A DNA stretch of 16,080 nt from contig JBMLOQ010000145.1 in the NCBI GenBank assembly GCA_049242885.1, positions 1 through 16,080 on the forward strand, written 5' to 3'. Source of the stretch: CAIVPM01 sp049242885. GTDB lineage: Bacteria > Bacteroidota > Bacteroidia > Chitinophagales > Chitinophagaceae. Position 1 is the stretch's first letter. Every line of letters begins with the position of its first letter. Below, piece after piece: positions 6,862 to 15,811 of this stretch. The notes under the pieces are model-generated. The model ran no database searches. It was not told the DNA's origin and was given only the letters and a program-made list of their open reading frames with translations. Position numbers and translations under genes: made by a program.

Positions 6862-6892
6862 CAAAGGTGTAAAATTTTGTTAAATTTCCAAA
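6862..6892 (-). promoter_or_regulatory. Promoter of the small lipoprotein gene
   Basis: On the minus strand TTTG (6889-6892) is followed by exactly 19 bases and then CACCTTTG (6862-6869), one mismatch from the Bacteroidota -7 box TAnnTTTG. The predicted start of transcription is around 6855, giving a leader of roughly 28 bases before the ATG at 6827. Confidence 0.6.
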
Positions 6893-7059
6893 TTTTTTTT
6901 CATTTTTTTTCAAGAAATCCAATGAAAACATGGAGCATTACTTAAAAAGGTATTAAAAATATATTAAATATCTTTTATATCTAAAGTAAATCTTTATTGG
7001 CATGTAAATTGAGTTACATTAGCATGTATTATAAAATCCACAACATAAATTTTAAAATT

Positions 7060-10000
7060 ATGTCCAATTATCCTTTAAGAAATTTTTGCATGCTTGTAAT
7101 TTTTATACTTGTATGTAGCATGTCTTCTGCTCAAATTGTTAAGCCATTTTCAATTCGCTATCAAACCACACAAAAGGGTGGTATAGTTTATTTGGCTAAC
7201 GTAGCTGTAAGTTGCAATAGCAATCCACCAGCTGCTGGTGGTGGCTGTGGTACAGCTGCAAATCAAGTTCCACCAAGTGGTTCTGGGATCAACAATAATT
7301 TTAATCAAGTTTATGTAGATATTGATGGAGATGCAACTACTTTTCAATCAAGCAGCGATAGTTTGGCTTTGCCAAATTGTAGCAATATCACATGGGCTGG
7401 TTTATATTGGGGTGCAATGGGTAATGCAGCAACTGCACCTACAAGAAACAATGTAAAAATTAAGGTAAATAATGGAGCCTATCAAAATATTAGCTCTGAT
7501 GTTTCTCAATTAAATACAACTGGGTATAATTCATATCATAACTTTAAAGATATAACCTCCATAGTTCAAGCAGCTGGAACTAATGCAAGATTTACATTGG
7601 CAAATATTCCTTTTGTAAATAATGGAAGTAGTAATAATTGGGGAAGTTGGCAAATTGTTGTGGTTTATGGCAATCAATTGCAAAATATGCGTCAGCTAAC
7701 TGTTTTTGATGGGTTAGCAAATGTTAGTGGTAGTAGTGTTGTAAATGTTCCTATTAGTGGATTTTTAACACCACCAACAGGACCAGTTAATTTTGAGTTA
7801 GGAACTTATGTACACGATGGAGATAGAAGTTTAACTGGTGATCAAATGTTGTTTAGCGGAAATGGTGGCCCATTTGTAAATGTAAATGATGGTTTAAATA
7901 CAACTTCTGACGTTTTTAATAGCACTGTAAGTAATAAAGGTGTTTTAACGCCATTTAGAAAACCCAATTTAAATAATACAATGGGTTTAGATGCAGATAT
8001 TTTTGGACCCAACAATGCTACAAAAAACTTTTTAGGAAATAGCAATACCAATGCTACTTTAAGATTAACAACTGGAGGTGAAACGTATTTGGTGCAAGAA
8101 ATAAGTACTGCAATTGATGTTTTTGAGCCAGATTTAAGAATTGATAAAAAAGTAACCGACAGATTTGGGAATAATATGTACTTAGGAACAATCGCACCTG
8201 GTGACACTTTAACTTATAGAATTACTGTATATAATATTGGAAGCGATTCATCTATCAATACTTTTGTTACAGATAGTATTCCAAAAGAATCAACTTTTGT
8301 TCCAGGTTCTATCAGGTATGTTTTTGGACCAAATACTGGTAGCAAAACAGATGGTGCAGCAGATGACCAAGCAGAATATTTTGGTGGTAATAATACCCTA
8401 AGGTTTAGAGTAGGCAATAGTGCAAATGGTGTAAATGGTGGTAAAGTAGGTAATAGCCCTACAGGAGTAGATAGCACTGTTATTACCTATAAAGTTACAG
8501 CTAGCGATGATTGCATGGTGTTAAAATGTAACAACAAAATTGCTAACAGAGGGTTTGTAACTAGTACAGGTAAAATTTCAGGAAATACTATAACTAATGG
8601 TAGTAACCCAGCAGCTTTTGATGGGTTTGGTTGCCCAATAAGTGGTACTACAGATACATATATTAATGTTAGCTTAGCGTCATGTACTTTTCCTCCTGAT
8701 ACTACAATTGCAAGTATTTGCCCAGCTACTCAAACTTTGGCAAGTTTATACACTCGCCCAGGATACACTCAGTTTTATAATAGTAGCTTTAATAGCGTAA
8801 TTACAGCTGCAACTGTTGGAACTTATTATGTTGTACGTACAGGAGCCACTGGTTGTACAGACACTGTAAGAATTACTGTAAGTGCAACTGTTTGCACACC
8901 ACCAAATGTTGGGAAAGATTGTGGAACAACTGCCATGAATACTCCACAAGTGGGTAATATGGGTACTAATAATTATTTCCCATTAGGCTATACATCAACT
9001 TATTTTAATACTATCCCAGTAAAAAATGCAACTAATGGAAACTTTTCAATTAATAGCATTGGGGCTTATACATATACGCCAAATAATAATTTTGTTGGCA
9101 GCGATACAGTAGTTGTTTCTTATTGTGGCGTGCCAAGTGTACCTGGTCCAGATTTATGTTTTAATGATACATTAATTGTTGGTGTTATTGGTAATCCAAT
9201 AATCAACTCAGATAGTGCAACAACTACGCAAGATGCTTTTGTAAATGGCAATATTTTATCAAATAATTCGCATCCAAATGGAGGTTTATTTACTGCAAAT
9301 TCTCTTCTAGTAAAAACACCAAGTAATGGGGTGATAGATATAATGCCAAATGGTGATTATAGCTATACACCAAACCCAGGATTTATTGGCAGAGATACTG
9401 TTGTTGTAAGTGTATGTGTTAAAGTTGTAGTAAGTAGCTGCCATAATGATACTGTTAGTATTTGCAAAAATGATTCACTTTTTATAACTGTAAATGCTGG
9501 AGATGTTACAGGTGGTGGAGATGGTGGAGTTGAAAGTAAAACATTAGGTAATATAATTGCTAAACTTACCTATTTCAAAGCAAATAATTTTTTGCCTGCA
9601 ACATCAATTCCTTTTGTAAAGTCTGCTACAACATTGTTAAACGGACCAACCGATATAAAACTTATAGATTTAGCCCCAGTAAAAACCATTTATTCTACTA
9701 AAGCAGTTGTTTCAACTCCTGCCTCATTGATAAATTTTACCAATGCAATTGATGTATTGTCGGTTGACTATAGTACAAATAATAGAACAAATGCTGTATT
9801 TTTTGCTACACAAACCTCTGGGGAAGCCTATAATCATACAAAACAAATTTGTGATAGACTAAAAGGTGCTGAATTATTAAAAGTTGAAGTGTTAAGTGTT
9901 AATGATTTCAGTGTATTAGGTTATACTATTAAACAACGCAATGGATTAATTGAGTATGCAGCCAATTTAAATTTTGGTGCTAACTCATTATCAAATAACA

Positions 10001-11190
10001 TCAGCTTACAAAGTAGTTGGTTTACTAATAACATTACACCATCTGCTAATATGTATAATGTACAATTGTGGGCTGCAAGCAAAACTGTTCTGCAACAAAT
10101 GATTGAAGAAGTAATTGCAAATGCTTCTAAATATGGTTCAATTGCAAGCTTAAATAATAATACAAAAGTTCCAGAAGTTTTTGTTACCAAAGGTTCAAGA
10201 AATGCAGCTACTTTAATTCTAAAAGTACAAAGTAGTTTTGCAAACACAAATGGGTACTTTGAATTGAAAGAAAAACAAAATGAGTTAAGTGTGGAAACCA
10301 CTCGCCAAATACCATTTAGCTTATTTGGTAATATTAATACATTGTCAATTGATGTACAAGATAATTACGAAGCAACAATTAGTGTTTTTGTAGAAAATAA
10401 ACTTGTTGATATGCTCTATTTAGCAGATGGAAGCTGGAATTTGCAATACAATAATTCAACAAATGTTCAGCAATTTACGATAACTAACTCAGCCGTAATT
10501 TCTAATCCAGAAGAATTGCCATTGTTGAGAAATGTACAATTAAAAGCAACTACTAAAGACTATGTAAGTATTTATAAAACTTTAAATGGTGGTGGTATTG
10601 AGCAAAATGTAAGTGACTATAAAAGTTTGATTTTTAATTCTATCACAACTGGTTTAAATAGTATTAAAGTTACATTAATTAAAAAATCAATAAGTGGTTG
10701 GAATAATCAATTTAGTCAATCTGTTTTGATTGATAAAAACGGGGAATTTGTATTAAGCCTTGCTGATTTTAAAAATGCAAATGGCAATGGAATTACTGAT
10801 TTTACCGATGTTGTAGGTGTTAATTTTGCTTATAATAACAGCAGAGGTGTTGTAAATTCTATAGAAGTAGAATTAAGTAAAGTTAGATTCTCTACAAAAT
10901 TAGCAAACACATCAAACCTAAATGTTGTTCATACGTTTACTGCCTTCCCTAATCCAAGCAAAGGAAAATTGAGTGTGAATTTTAACTCAGAAAATGATGG
11001 AAATTATTTGTTAAGAATAATTGAAGTGAGTACTGGAAAAATAGTAAAAACACAGTTTGTTGTTGCAAAAAAAGGAGGTAATAATATTCCTTTAGATTTA
11101 AGCAATATTGCATCTTTTGGACTTTATTCAATTTCATTAGATGGTGATGATATCAAATATGTACCAAAACGAATTTTGATAAATAAATAA
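7060..11190 (+). CDS. Large secreted DUF11/cadherin-like protein with T9SS sorting tail
   Basis: I place the start at the ATG at 7060 (1376 residues). A longer frame begins with TTG at 6997, but 7060 gives a clean signal peptide ending SSA|Q at 24/25. Domains in order: an N-terminal beta-rich region typical of Bacteroidota surface proteins (about 26-355, with WAGLYWGAMG and VHDGDRSLTGDQML); a DUF11-type repeat domain (about 358-540, starting DLRIDKKVTDRFGNN); an Ig-like segment (about 543-617); two cadherin-like repeats (about 619-707 and 711-813) sharing YTPN..F.G.DTVVVS; and a Gly-rich linker (814-826). An unassigned region (827-1150) follows, then a possible jelly-roll domain (about 1153-1280). 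The protein ends in a type A Por secretion tail (from about 1289, FPNPSKGKLSVNF). It is probably exported by Sec, then moved across the outer membrane by T9SS to the surface. An adhesin-like or matrix role is inference. Confidence 0.88.
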   Translation: MSNYPLRNFCMLVIFILVCSMSSAQIVKPFSIRYQTTQKGGIVYLANVAVSCNSNPPAAGGGCGTAANQVPPSGSGINNNFNQVYVDIDGDATTFQSSSDSLALPNCSNITWAGLYWGAMGNAATAPTRNNVKIKVNNGAYQNISSDVSQLNTTGYNSYHNFKDITSIVQAAGTNARFTLANIPFVNNGSSNNWGSWQIVVVYGNQLQNMRQLTVFDGLANVSGSSVVNVPISGFLTPPTGPVNFELGTYVHDGDRSLTGDQMLFSGNGGPFVNVNDGLNTTSDVFNSTVSNKGVLTPFRKPNLNNTMGLDADIFGPNNATKNFLGNSNTNATLRLTTGGETYLVQEISTAIDVFEPDLRIDKKVTDRFGNNMYLGTIAPGDTLTYRITVYNIGSDSSINTFVTDSIPKESTFVPGSIRYVFGPNTGSKTDGAADDQAEYFGGNNTLRFRVGNSANGVNGGKVGNSPTGVDSTVITYKVTASDDCMVLKCNNKIANRGFVTSTGKISGNTITNGSNPAAFDGFGCPISGTTDTYINVSLASCTFPPDTTIASICPATQTLASLYTRPGYTQFYNSSFNSVITAATVGTYYVVRTGATGCTDTVRITVSATVCTPPNVGKDCGTTAMNTPQVGNMGTNNYFPLGYTSTYFNTIPVKNATNGNFSINSIGAYTYTPNNNFVGSDTVVVSYCGVPSVPGPDLCFNDTLIVGVIGNPIINSDSATTTQDAFVNGNILSNNSHPNGGLFTANSLLVKTPSNGVIDIMPNGDYSYTPNPGFIGRDTVVVSVCVKVVVSSCHNDTVSICKNDSLFITVNAGDVTGGGDGGVESKTLGNIIAKLTYFKANNFLPATSIPFVKSATTLLNGPTDIKLIDLAPVKTIYSTKAVVSTPASLINFTNAIDVLSVDYSTNNRTNAVFFATQTSGEAYNHTKQICDRLKGAELLKVEVLSVNDFSVLGYTIKQRNGLIEYAANLNFGANSLSNNISLQSSWFTNNITPSANMYNVQLWAASKTVLQQMIEEVIANASKYGSIASLNNNTKVPEVFVTKGSRNAATLILKVQSSFANTNGYFELKEKQNELSVETTRQIPFSLFGNINTLSIDVQDNYEATISVFVENKLVDMLYLADGSWNLQYNNSTNVQQFTITNSAVISNPEELPLLRNVQLKATTKDYVSIYKTLNGGGIEQNVSDYKSLIFNSITTGLNSIKVTLIKKSISGWNNQFSQSVLIDKNGEFVLSLADFKNANGNGITDFTDVVGVNFAYNNSRGVVNSIEVELSKVRFSTKLANTSNLNVVHTFTAFPNPSKGKLSVNFNSENDGNYLLRIIEVSTGKIVKTQFVVAKKGGNNIPLDLSNIASFGLYSISLDGDDIKYVPKRILINK

Positions 11191-11217
11191 ATGAAACTTT
11201 GATGAACCTGTAGAAAT

Positions 11218-11248
11218 GAGGGCAATTCCATTAAGTGAAATTGCCCTC
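11218..11248. terminator. Hairpin between convergent genes, likely bidirectional terminator
   Basis: GAGGGCAATTC (11218-11228) pairs with GAAATTGCCCTC (11237-11248) as an 11-bp stem with one bulged A and an 8-base loop. It lies 27 bp past the stop of the large + strand gene and about 180 bp past the stop of the convergent TonB receptor gene. Neither side has a long T-run, so it is a weaker terminator than the two listed above and may mainly protect the mRNA end. Confidence 0.5.
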
Positions 11249-11425
11249 TACTTCAATAAAAAATTAGAAAAGTCATCTTTAAATTCAGAAGATAAATTGC
11301 TAATTGTAAATTAGTTAAGTACCAATTACCAAAACACCCTGTTAATTTTTTATTATTAATCGTAATTTGGAAAAGCTTTAAATTCTACAACAAAATTGTT
11401 AATCTTCAGTTTAATATTAGCTTGT

Positions 11426-13822
11426 TTAATTTAATTTCAAATTCCAAGTAACACTTGGTAAAATTGGAAACAAACTTACTTGTTTAGCTTGTACTTTTAA
11501 ATCGCCAGCTCCAAGGCTTCCAGTTTGATCAAAATAAATGAAATATGGGTTTTGGCGACTGTATAAATTGTAAATACTAAAAGCCCAAGTACTTTTAAAT
11601 TTTCTTTCTTTTTTTGGCGTTGGGGTATAAGTAGCTGCAATGTCTAATCTATGGTATGCTGGTAGTCTATAGGCATTAATTCTGCTGTATTCTTGTGTAA
11701 GCACCCCATTAATAAAATAAAAACGTTCTGGAAGTGTTACTGCATTGCCAGTTGCATATACAAACACACTCGATAGCTTCCATTTTTTGCTTAGTTCATA
11801 AGAGCCTGTAATACTTAAATCGTGTCGTCTATCAAATTTAGCTGAGTATGTTTCACCATTATTAATGTCTTTAAAATTTCTAAATGTCCAACTTAGTGTG
11901 TAACCAATCCATCCTGTAAATCTTCCTTTTACTTTATTTATAAAAAACTCTGCTCCATAGCTCCAACCTCGACCAAATACAAAATCCTCTTCTGGGTCTT
12001 TTAAGGTATTTGGTGTAAAACCTTCTCTATATTCAATTTGATTTTGCATGTCTTTGTAATACACTTCAACACTTGTTTCAAACATGCCTTCTTTAAGGTT
12101 TTTAAAATAACCAAGGGCATATTGTAAACTTATTTGAGGTTTTACAAGGTTTGTGCTTGGCACCCATAAATCTGTAGGCAAAGTAGTGCCACTATTACTT
12201 ACAAGATGAATGTATTGCATATTTCTAGTAATGGCTGCTTTAATACTTTCGTTGTCGTTTATGGCATATCGAGCTGTAATTCTTGGTTCTAAACCTGCAT
12301 AAGTTTTTATAGTTTGACCATTTTTGAAAAAACTACTATCAATTCTATTTCCATTATTATCTAAAATATAATTAGTAAATGGGCCTACTTGTTGGAAAAT
12401 ACTGTAGCGTAAACCATAATTTACTTTTAATTTTTTTGAAACTTCCCAGTCGTCTTGAAAATAAATAGCATATTCATTGGCATATTTGGTTTGGGCATTG
12501 TTGGGACTAAAAATTATACTGTCCTGCCTTCCTGAAAGTACACTAGGAAAAAAAGTGTGATTAGTATATTGTACTCCAAACTTTATTTTATGTTCTGGGC
12601 TCAAAAACCAATCAAAATCGGTTTTGGCATTTATATCTCTAATTCCAGAAGCAAATTTTATATTAAAGTTTGATTGCCTCCCCTCAAAAGCAAAGTTGTA
12701 ATCATTGTACACAATTGTTGTGTTGGCAAACAATTTTTTATTAAAAATATGATTCCATCTTAAAGTAGCTGTGGAATTACCCCATGGAATTGAGGTTGAA
12801 AAATCTCTTTCGGCATTTCTAAAATCAAATTGATCTCTACCAAAGTACCCACTTACAAAAAGTCTATCTTTTTCACTAATTTTAAAGTTCATCTTTAAGT
12901 TTAGGTCATAAAAAAAATAGCCACTTCCATAAAACCTATTTGTAGATTTTATAAATGGTTTTGTTAATGCATCAATGTAAGTTCTGCGAGCAGATATTAT
13001 GTAAGAGGCTTTTTCTTTTTTTAATGGACCTTGTACCGATAATCGAGAGCTAATAAGCCCAATACCTGCATCAACTTCAGTTTTATTGTAGTTACCTTCT
13101 TTCATAGTAATATCTACAACACTACTTAGTCTTCCTCCATATTGTGCTGGCATGCCTCCTTTAATGAGTGATACATTTTTTATAGCATCTGAATTAAATA
13201 TGGAAAAAAAACCAAATAGATGCCCTGGATTATACACAACAGCATCGTCGAGTAAAATAAGATTTTGATCTGGCCCACCACCACGTACATAAAAACCAGC
13301 ATTTCCTTCACCAGCATTTCTTACACCTGGCAATAGTTGTATTGCTTTAAGCACATCTACTTCTCCTAAAAAAGCAGGTAAATTTTTTATGTTGGCAATG
13401 CTTAAGTCAAACTTGCCCATTTGAGCCGTTTTTACATTATTATCTCTTTTTTTTGAACTTACTACTACTTCTTGCATCAATGAAGCAATAGGCAAAAGAT
13501 TGAAGTTTTTTGTTTGATTGCTAGTTAAAGAAATTTCAGTTTCAAAAGGGATATAACCTACAAAACTCACTGTTATTTTGTAGTTTCCTTTAGGAAGCGT
13601 AATACTATAAAATCCATATTGGTTGCTACTAACAGTTTTACTTTGTGCTTTAACAAAAAAATTAGCACCAATTAAACTTTCACCTGTTGCAGTATCTTTT
13701 ATATAACCATTTATTGTAAATTTTTCTTGGGCATTTATAGTAATAGAACAAGAAATAAATAGAATGAAAATATAGTTTTTTAGCCAAAAAGAATGTTGGT
13801 TTTTTATGTTTGTAGTTAGCAT
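11426..13822 (-). CDS. TonB-dependent outer-membrane receptor
   Basis: The 798 residues form an outer-membrane beta-barrel transporter powered by TonB. After a signal peptide (cleavage near A31/Q32) comes a carboxypeptidase-D regulatory-like domain (about 36-115, FTINGYIKDTATGESLIGAN). Then come the plug (about 128-244, with VRGGGPDQNLILLDD at 179-193 and GGMPAQYGGRLSSVVDI) and the barrel to the C-terminus. The length is well below the roughly 1000 residues of SusC-type receptors, and no SusD partner is adjacent, so a glycan-uptake locus is unlikely. The ligand is unknown; no sigma/anti-sigma or siderophore genes are nearby. A perfect -7 box (TACATTTG, 13843-13850) lies 20 bases before the ATG. 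The gene converges with the T9SS protein gene. Confidence 0.93.
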   Translation of the reverse strand: MLTTNIKNQHSFWLKNYIFILFISCSITINAQEKFTINGYIKDTATGESLIGANFFVKAQSKTVSSNQYGFYSITLPKGNYKITVSFVGYIPFETEISLTSNQTKNFNLLPIASLMQEVVVSSKKRDNNVKTAQMGKFDLSIANIKNLPAFLGEVDVLKAIQLLPGVRNAGEGNAGFYVRGGGPDQNLILLDDAVVYNPGHLFGFFSIFNSDAIKNVSLIKGGMPAQYGGRLSSVVDITMKEGNYNKTEVDAGIGLISSRLSVQGPLKKEKASYIISARRTYIDALTKPFIKSTNRFYGSGYFFYDLNLKMNFKISEKDRLFVSGYFGRDQFDFRNAERDFSTSIPWGNSTATLRWNHIFNKKLFANTTIVYNDYNFAFEGRQSNFNIKFASGIRDINAKTDFDWFLSPEHKIKFGVQYTNHTFFPSVLSGRQDSIIFSPNNAQTKYANEYAIYFQDDWEVSKKLKVNYGLRYSIFQQVGPFTNYILDNNGNRIDSSFFKNGQTIKTYAGLEPRITARYAINDNESIKAAITRNMQYIHLVSNSGTTLPTDLWVPSTNLVKPQISLQYALGYFKNLKEGMFETSVEVYYKDMQNQIEYREGFTPNTLKDPEEDFVFGRGWSYGAEFFINKVKGRFTGWIGYTLSWTFRNFKDINNGETYSAKFDRRHDLSITGSYELSKKWKLSSVFVYATGNAVTLPERFYFINGVLTQEYSRINAYRLPAYHRLDIAATYTPTPKKERKFKSTWAFSIYNLYSRQNPYFIYFDQTGSLGAGDLKVQAKQVSLFPILPSVTWNLKLN

Positions 13823-13842
13823 GATAATTGTAGAAATGTGTG

Positions 13843-13850
13843 CAAATGTA
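13843..13850 (-). promoter_or_regulatory. -7 box of the TonB receptor gene
   Basis: On the minus strand this reads TACATTTG, a full TAnnTTTG match, 20 bases before the ATG at 13822. The -33 position falls inside the hairpin at 13867-13895 and shows no TTTG there, so the promoter may be weak or need an activator. Confidence 0.45.
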
Positions 13851-13854
13851 TCGT

Positions 13855-13895
13855 GCTATAAAACAATTGAGCCATTGAAATGTTCAACGGCTCAA
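13855..13895 (-). terminator. Intrinsic terminator of the LURP-one-like gene
   Basis: TTGAGCC (13867-13873) pairs with GGCTCAA (13889-13895), and an inner TTGAA pairs with TTCAA around a 3-base loop. The single mismatch between the two stem parts is A-C in + strand RNA but a G-U pair in minus-strand RNA. The full 13-bp stem therefore forms only in the transcript that needs it. TTGTTTTATAG follows on the minus strand. It lies 35 bp past the stop at 13930. Confidence 0.75.
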
Positions 13896-13929
13896 ATTTT
13901 ATATAAATATAAAGTTAAACTAATTGGTA

Positions 13930-14538
13930 TTATCCTCTTCTTCTTTCAAGTAAAAGCATCATCATAAAACCTAATAAAATTCTTTCTTCTTCACCTTGTT
14001 GTACTAAGGCTTCGTTAGTGAGTTTAAATTTTCGACCAAAAAACGAAGATTGTTTTTTACAAATAAACACTAATGTGCCATCTGGCCTGCTTGCATGATA
14101 TTTTGGATTAAATAAGTATCCAGTAAAAATCCCTAAAATTGGTATTTCTCCTAGTAATCCATCAAATACTTTTGCAAAAGGGTTGGCTTCTTTAATTATT
14201 AAATCCTCGTTGCCATTTTCATCTAAAACGGTATAGTTTGCTTTCCATAAGCTTTTCCAACCTTTACGAGTTACTTTTCCAATTTCTTTGCCATCGGCAT
14301 TTGTAAAAGTATAACAGGTGTTAAAGTCGAGCCATTTATCAGCTCTTATTTCGTATTTAAGTTCAGTTTGATTTTGATTGCTAAAAACTTGAACATGTTC
14401 TTTAAACTTAAAAAGTTTTTGTTTTACAAATGCTAAAGTATTTCCCATAGCATCAGTGGCTGTAAAATCATTGTGTAAAGTTCCAATTCTAAAGGCAAAG
14501 TCAATTGGATATTGGTTTTCACTAAAAACTGTACTCAT
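13930..14538 (-). CDS. LURP-one/phospholipid scramblase-related protein
   Basis: The 202 residues resemble the LURP-one-related and scramblase group, which share the tubby-like fold: a 12-strand beta-barrel around a hydrophobic C-terminal helix. Visible features are the repeated strand pattern with D..GN and G....F at 29-46, DENGNEDLIIKEANPFAK in the middle, GTLVFICKKQSSFFGRKFKL late in the chain, and a strongly hydrophobic terminal helix (ILLGFMMMLLL) followed by ERRRG. There is no signal peptide, so it is likely cytoplasmic or at the inner face of the membrane. The biochemical role of bacterial members is not established, and scramblase activity should not be assumed. The gene is flanked by its own terminator and is 87 bp downstream of the DUF3347 lipoprotein gene. 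Confidence 0.7.
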   Translation of the reverse strand: MSTVFSENQYPIDFAFRIGTLHNDFTATDAMGNTLAFVKQKLFKFKEHVQVFSNQNQTELKYEIRADKWLDFNTCYTFTNADGKEIGKVTRKGWKSLWKANYTVLDENGNEDLIIKEANPFAKVFDGLLGEIPILGIFTGYLFNPKYHASRPDGTLVFICKKQSSFFGRKFKLTNEALVQQGEEERILLGFMMMLLLERRRG

Positions 14539-14625
14539 GTAATTTGTTGTTTATATTTTAAAAATGAAATTAAAGATTTTTTATTATCCCAATGATAAAT
14601 TTCAAAATGATTGACTTCGAGACGC

Positions 14626-15207
14626 TTATTTTCTAGGTCTAAAGTCAACTGAATCTTTATTAGATCCACAGTCTATCATTTGTTTTGGCATGTAAGGATT
14701 TACAATTTCGTTGCTAGCACTCAACCAATCAGCTCCTTTGTTATCAAAAGCCATAGGGCAGTGTTGAAAGAAAATTATTTGTTTATCATATCTTACAGTT
14801 CTAATTAAAGAGTAAATGTCGTTAGAAATTAAGTGAAAGTCTTTGCGTTGTTCGTCTAAGTTTTTCTCACCCAAAATTCCTTTTACTTCTGCAGCAATAT
14901 TTTCAACATTTTGTTTTGCTGTTGCTAAAATGTCTTTATCAATTTTTAACTCTTGTAACTTTAAGCTATCACATGAAGTAATTAATGAATTGCCATTTTT
15001 TGCAATGCTTGTTGTATCTTCTTTTACAAATGCTTCTTTTAAAGCATAATAGTTATTCAATAGTTGCTCAAAACTTACATTAAAAACATCTGAGTTGGCA
15101 CTTTTTCCAAATTCAACTTTTGGTGGGGCTTGTTGTTCTTTGTTTTCATCGTTATTTTTACAAGCAATAACTGAAATGGCTAGAATTAGAATTGAAATTT
15201 TTTTCAT
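14626..15207 (-). CDS. DUF3347 domain lipoprotein
   Basis: The 193 residues begin with a lipoprotein signal ending VIAC (acceptor C16), then a charged spacer (17-40). A helical DUF3347 domain follows. Its signatures are LLNNYYALKEAFVKEDTTS (49-67), LDEQRKDFHLISNDIYSL (117-134), and the C-terminal QHCPMA (148-153), GADWLS (158-163), NPY (170-172) and DCG (179-181). In other Bacteroidota the same domain is found fused to or near heavy-metal efflux adaptor proteins, and the conserved His-Cys and Cys residues suggest metal (perhaps copper) binding. Here it is free-standing, with no efflux, P-type ATPase or chaperone gene beside it. It is probably anchored in the periplasm or outer membrane. GtrA lies upstream with a 79-bp gap. 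Confidence 0.85.
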   Translation of the reverse strand: MKKISILILAISVIACKNNDENKEQQAPPKVEFGKSANSDVFNVSFEQLLNNYYALKEAFVKEDTTSIAKNGNSLITSCDSLKLQELKIDKDILATAKQNVENIAAEVKGILGEKNLDEQRKDFHLISNDIYSLIRTVRYDKQIIFFQHCPMAFDNKGADWLSASNEIVNPYMPKQMIDCGSNKDSVDFRPRK

Positions 15208-15286
15208 ATTATTTATTTGTTTGTTTTAATGTGGGTATTAAAAATGATTTTTTTTAAACGGTCAGCTATTTTCTGTTGATATAAAG

Positions 15287-15805
15287 TTATTTTTCTTCAA
15301 TATTTAACAAATTATCTGCGGGTTTAAATGTGAAATATTTTTGTGAAAAATAGCTAAACAACACTACAAATATAGTGGTGATGATTTTTGCAACAAGTGC
15401 ATTAAATCCAAAAGTTTCAATAAACAATTTTAAAAAACCATAATTTAATATGATACAAAAAAGAACTACAAAAAAATACTTAATGAGTTGTACCGTTTTA
15501 CGTGCAGAGGTTTCTTGAAAAACTACATACCTACTTAAATAAAATCCTATAGGAAAAGTGATAAAAAAACCAATAATAAAAGCAGCTATATGAGGGCTTA
15601 TAGTAAGATTACCTAATCGAAAAGGTTTTTCTTCAAATATATAATGATAAGAAAGGAAAAATAAAGTGATATCTAACAATGTATTAAAGCCCCCACAAGC
15701 AGCATACCTAAATGTTTGCTTTGGCATTATATTTTTAAAGATGGGGTAAAAAATATCAATAATACTCAATATAAAACCACTTATTAATTTATGTATTCCA
15801 TTCAT
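15287..15805 (-). CDS. GtrA family membrane protein
   Basis: GtrA-like proteins have four membrane helices and are thought to help move lipid-linked sugars across the inner membrane for cell-surface polysaccharide modification. The family marks are FRYAACGGFNTLLDI near the start of the first core helix and the closing SYFSQKYFTF. Hydrophobic helices lie at about 34-56, 70-92, 107-129 and 139-156 of the 172-residue protein. I start at the ATG at 15805; a TTG three codons upstream (15814) also keeps the frame but adds only three residues. A TATATTTG box (15812-15819) ends six bases before the ATG and overlaps that TTG. No partner glycosyltransferase is in the window. Confidence 0.88.
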   Translation of the reverse strand: MNGIHKLISGFILSIIDIFYPIFKNIMPKQTFRYAACGGFNTLLDITLFFLSYHYIFEEKPFRLGNLTISPHIAAFIIGFFITFPIGFYLSRYVVFQETSARKTVQLIKYFFVVLFCIILNYGFLKLFIETFGFNALVAKIITTIFVVLFSYFSQKYFTFKPADNLLNIEEK

Positions 15806-15811
15806 TGGTAG

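Noticed and set aside
6997..7059. TTG at 6997 as start of the T9SS protein
   Set aside because: It would place 21 mostly polar residues before the signal peptide and include the leader repeats; the ATG at 7060 gives a normal signal peptide.
11216..11314. 32-codon frame with ATG after the large T9SS gene
   Set aside because: It coincides with the hairpin at 11218-11248, has no start signal and resembles nothing known; likely chance.
11426..13822. SusC-type nutrient receptor with polysaccharide utilisation locus
   Set aside because: The protein is about 200 residues too short for SusC, and no SusD, glycosidase or regulator gene is next to it.
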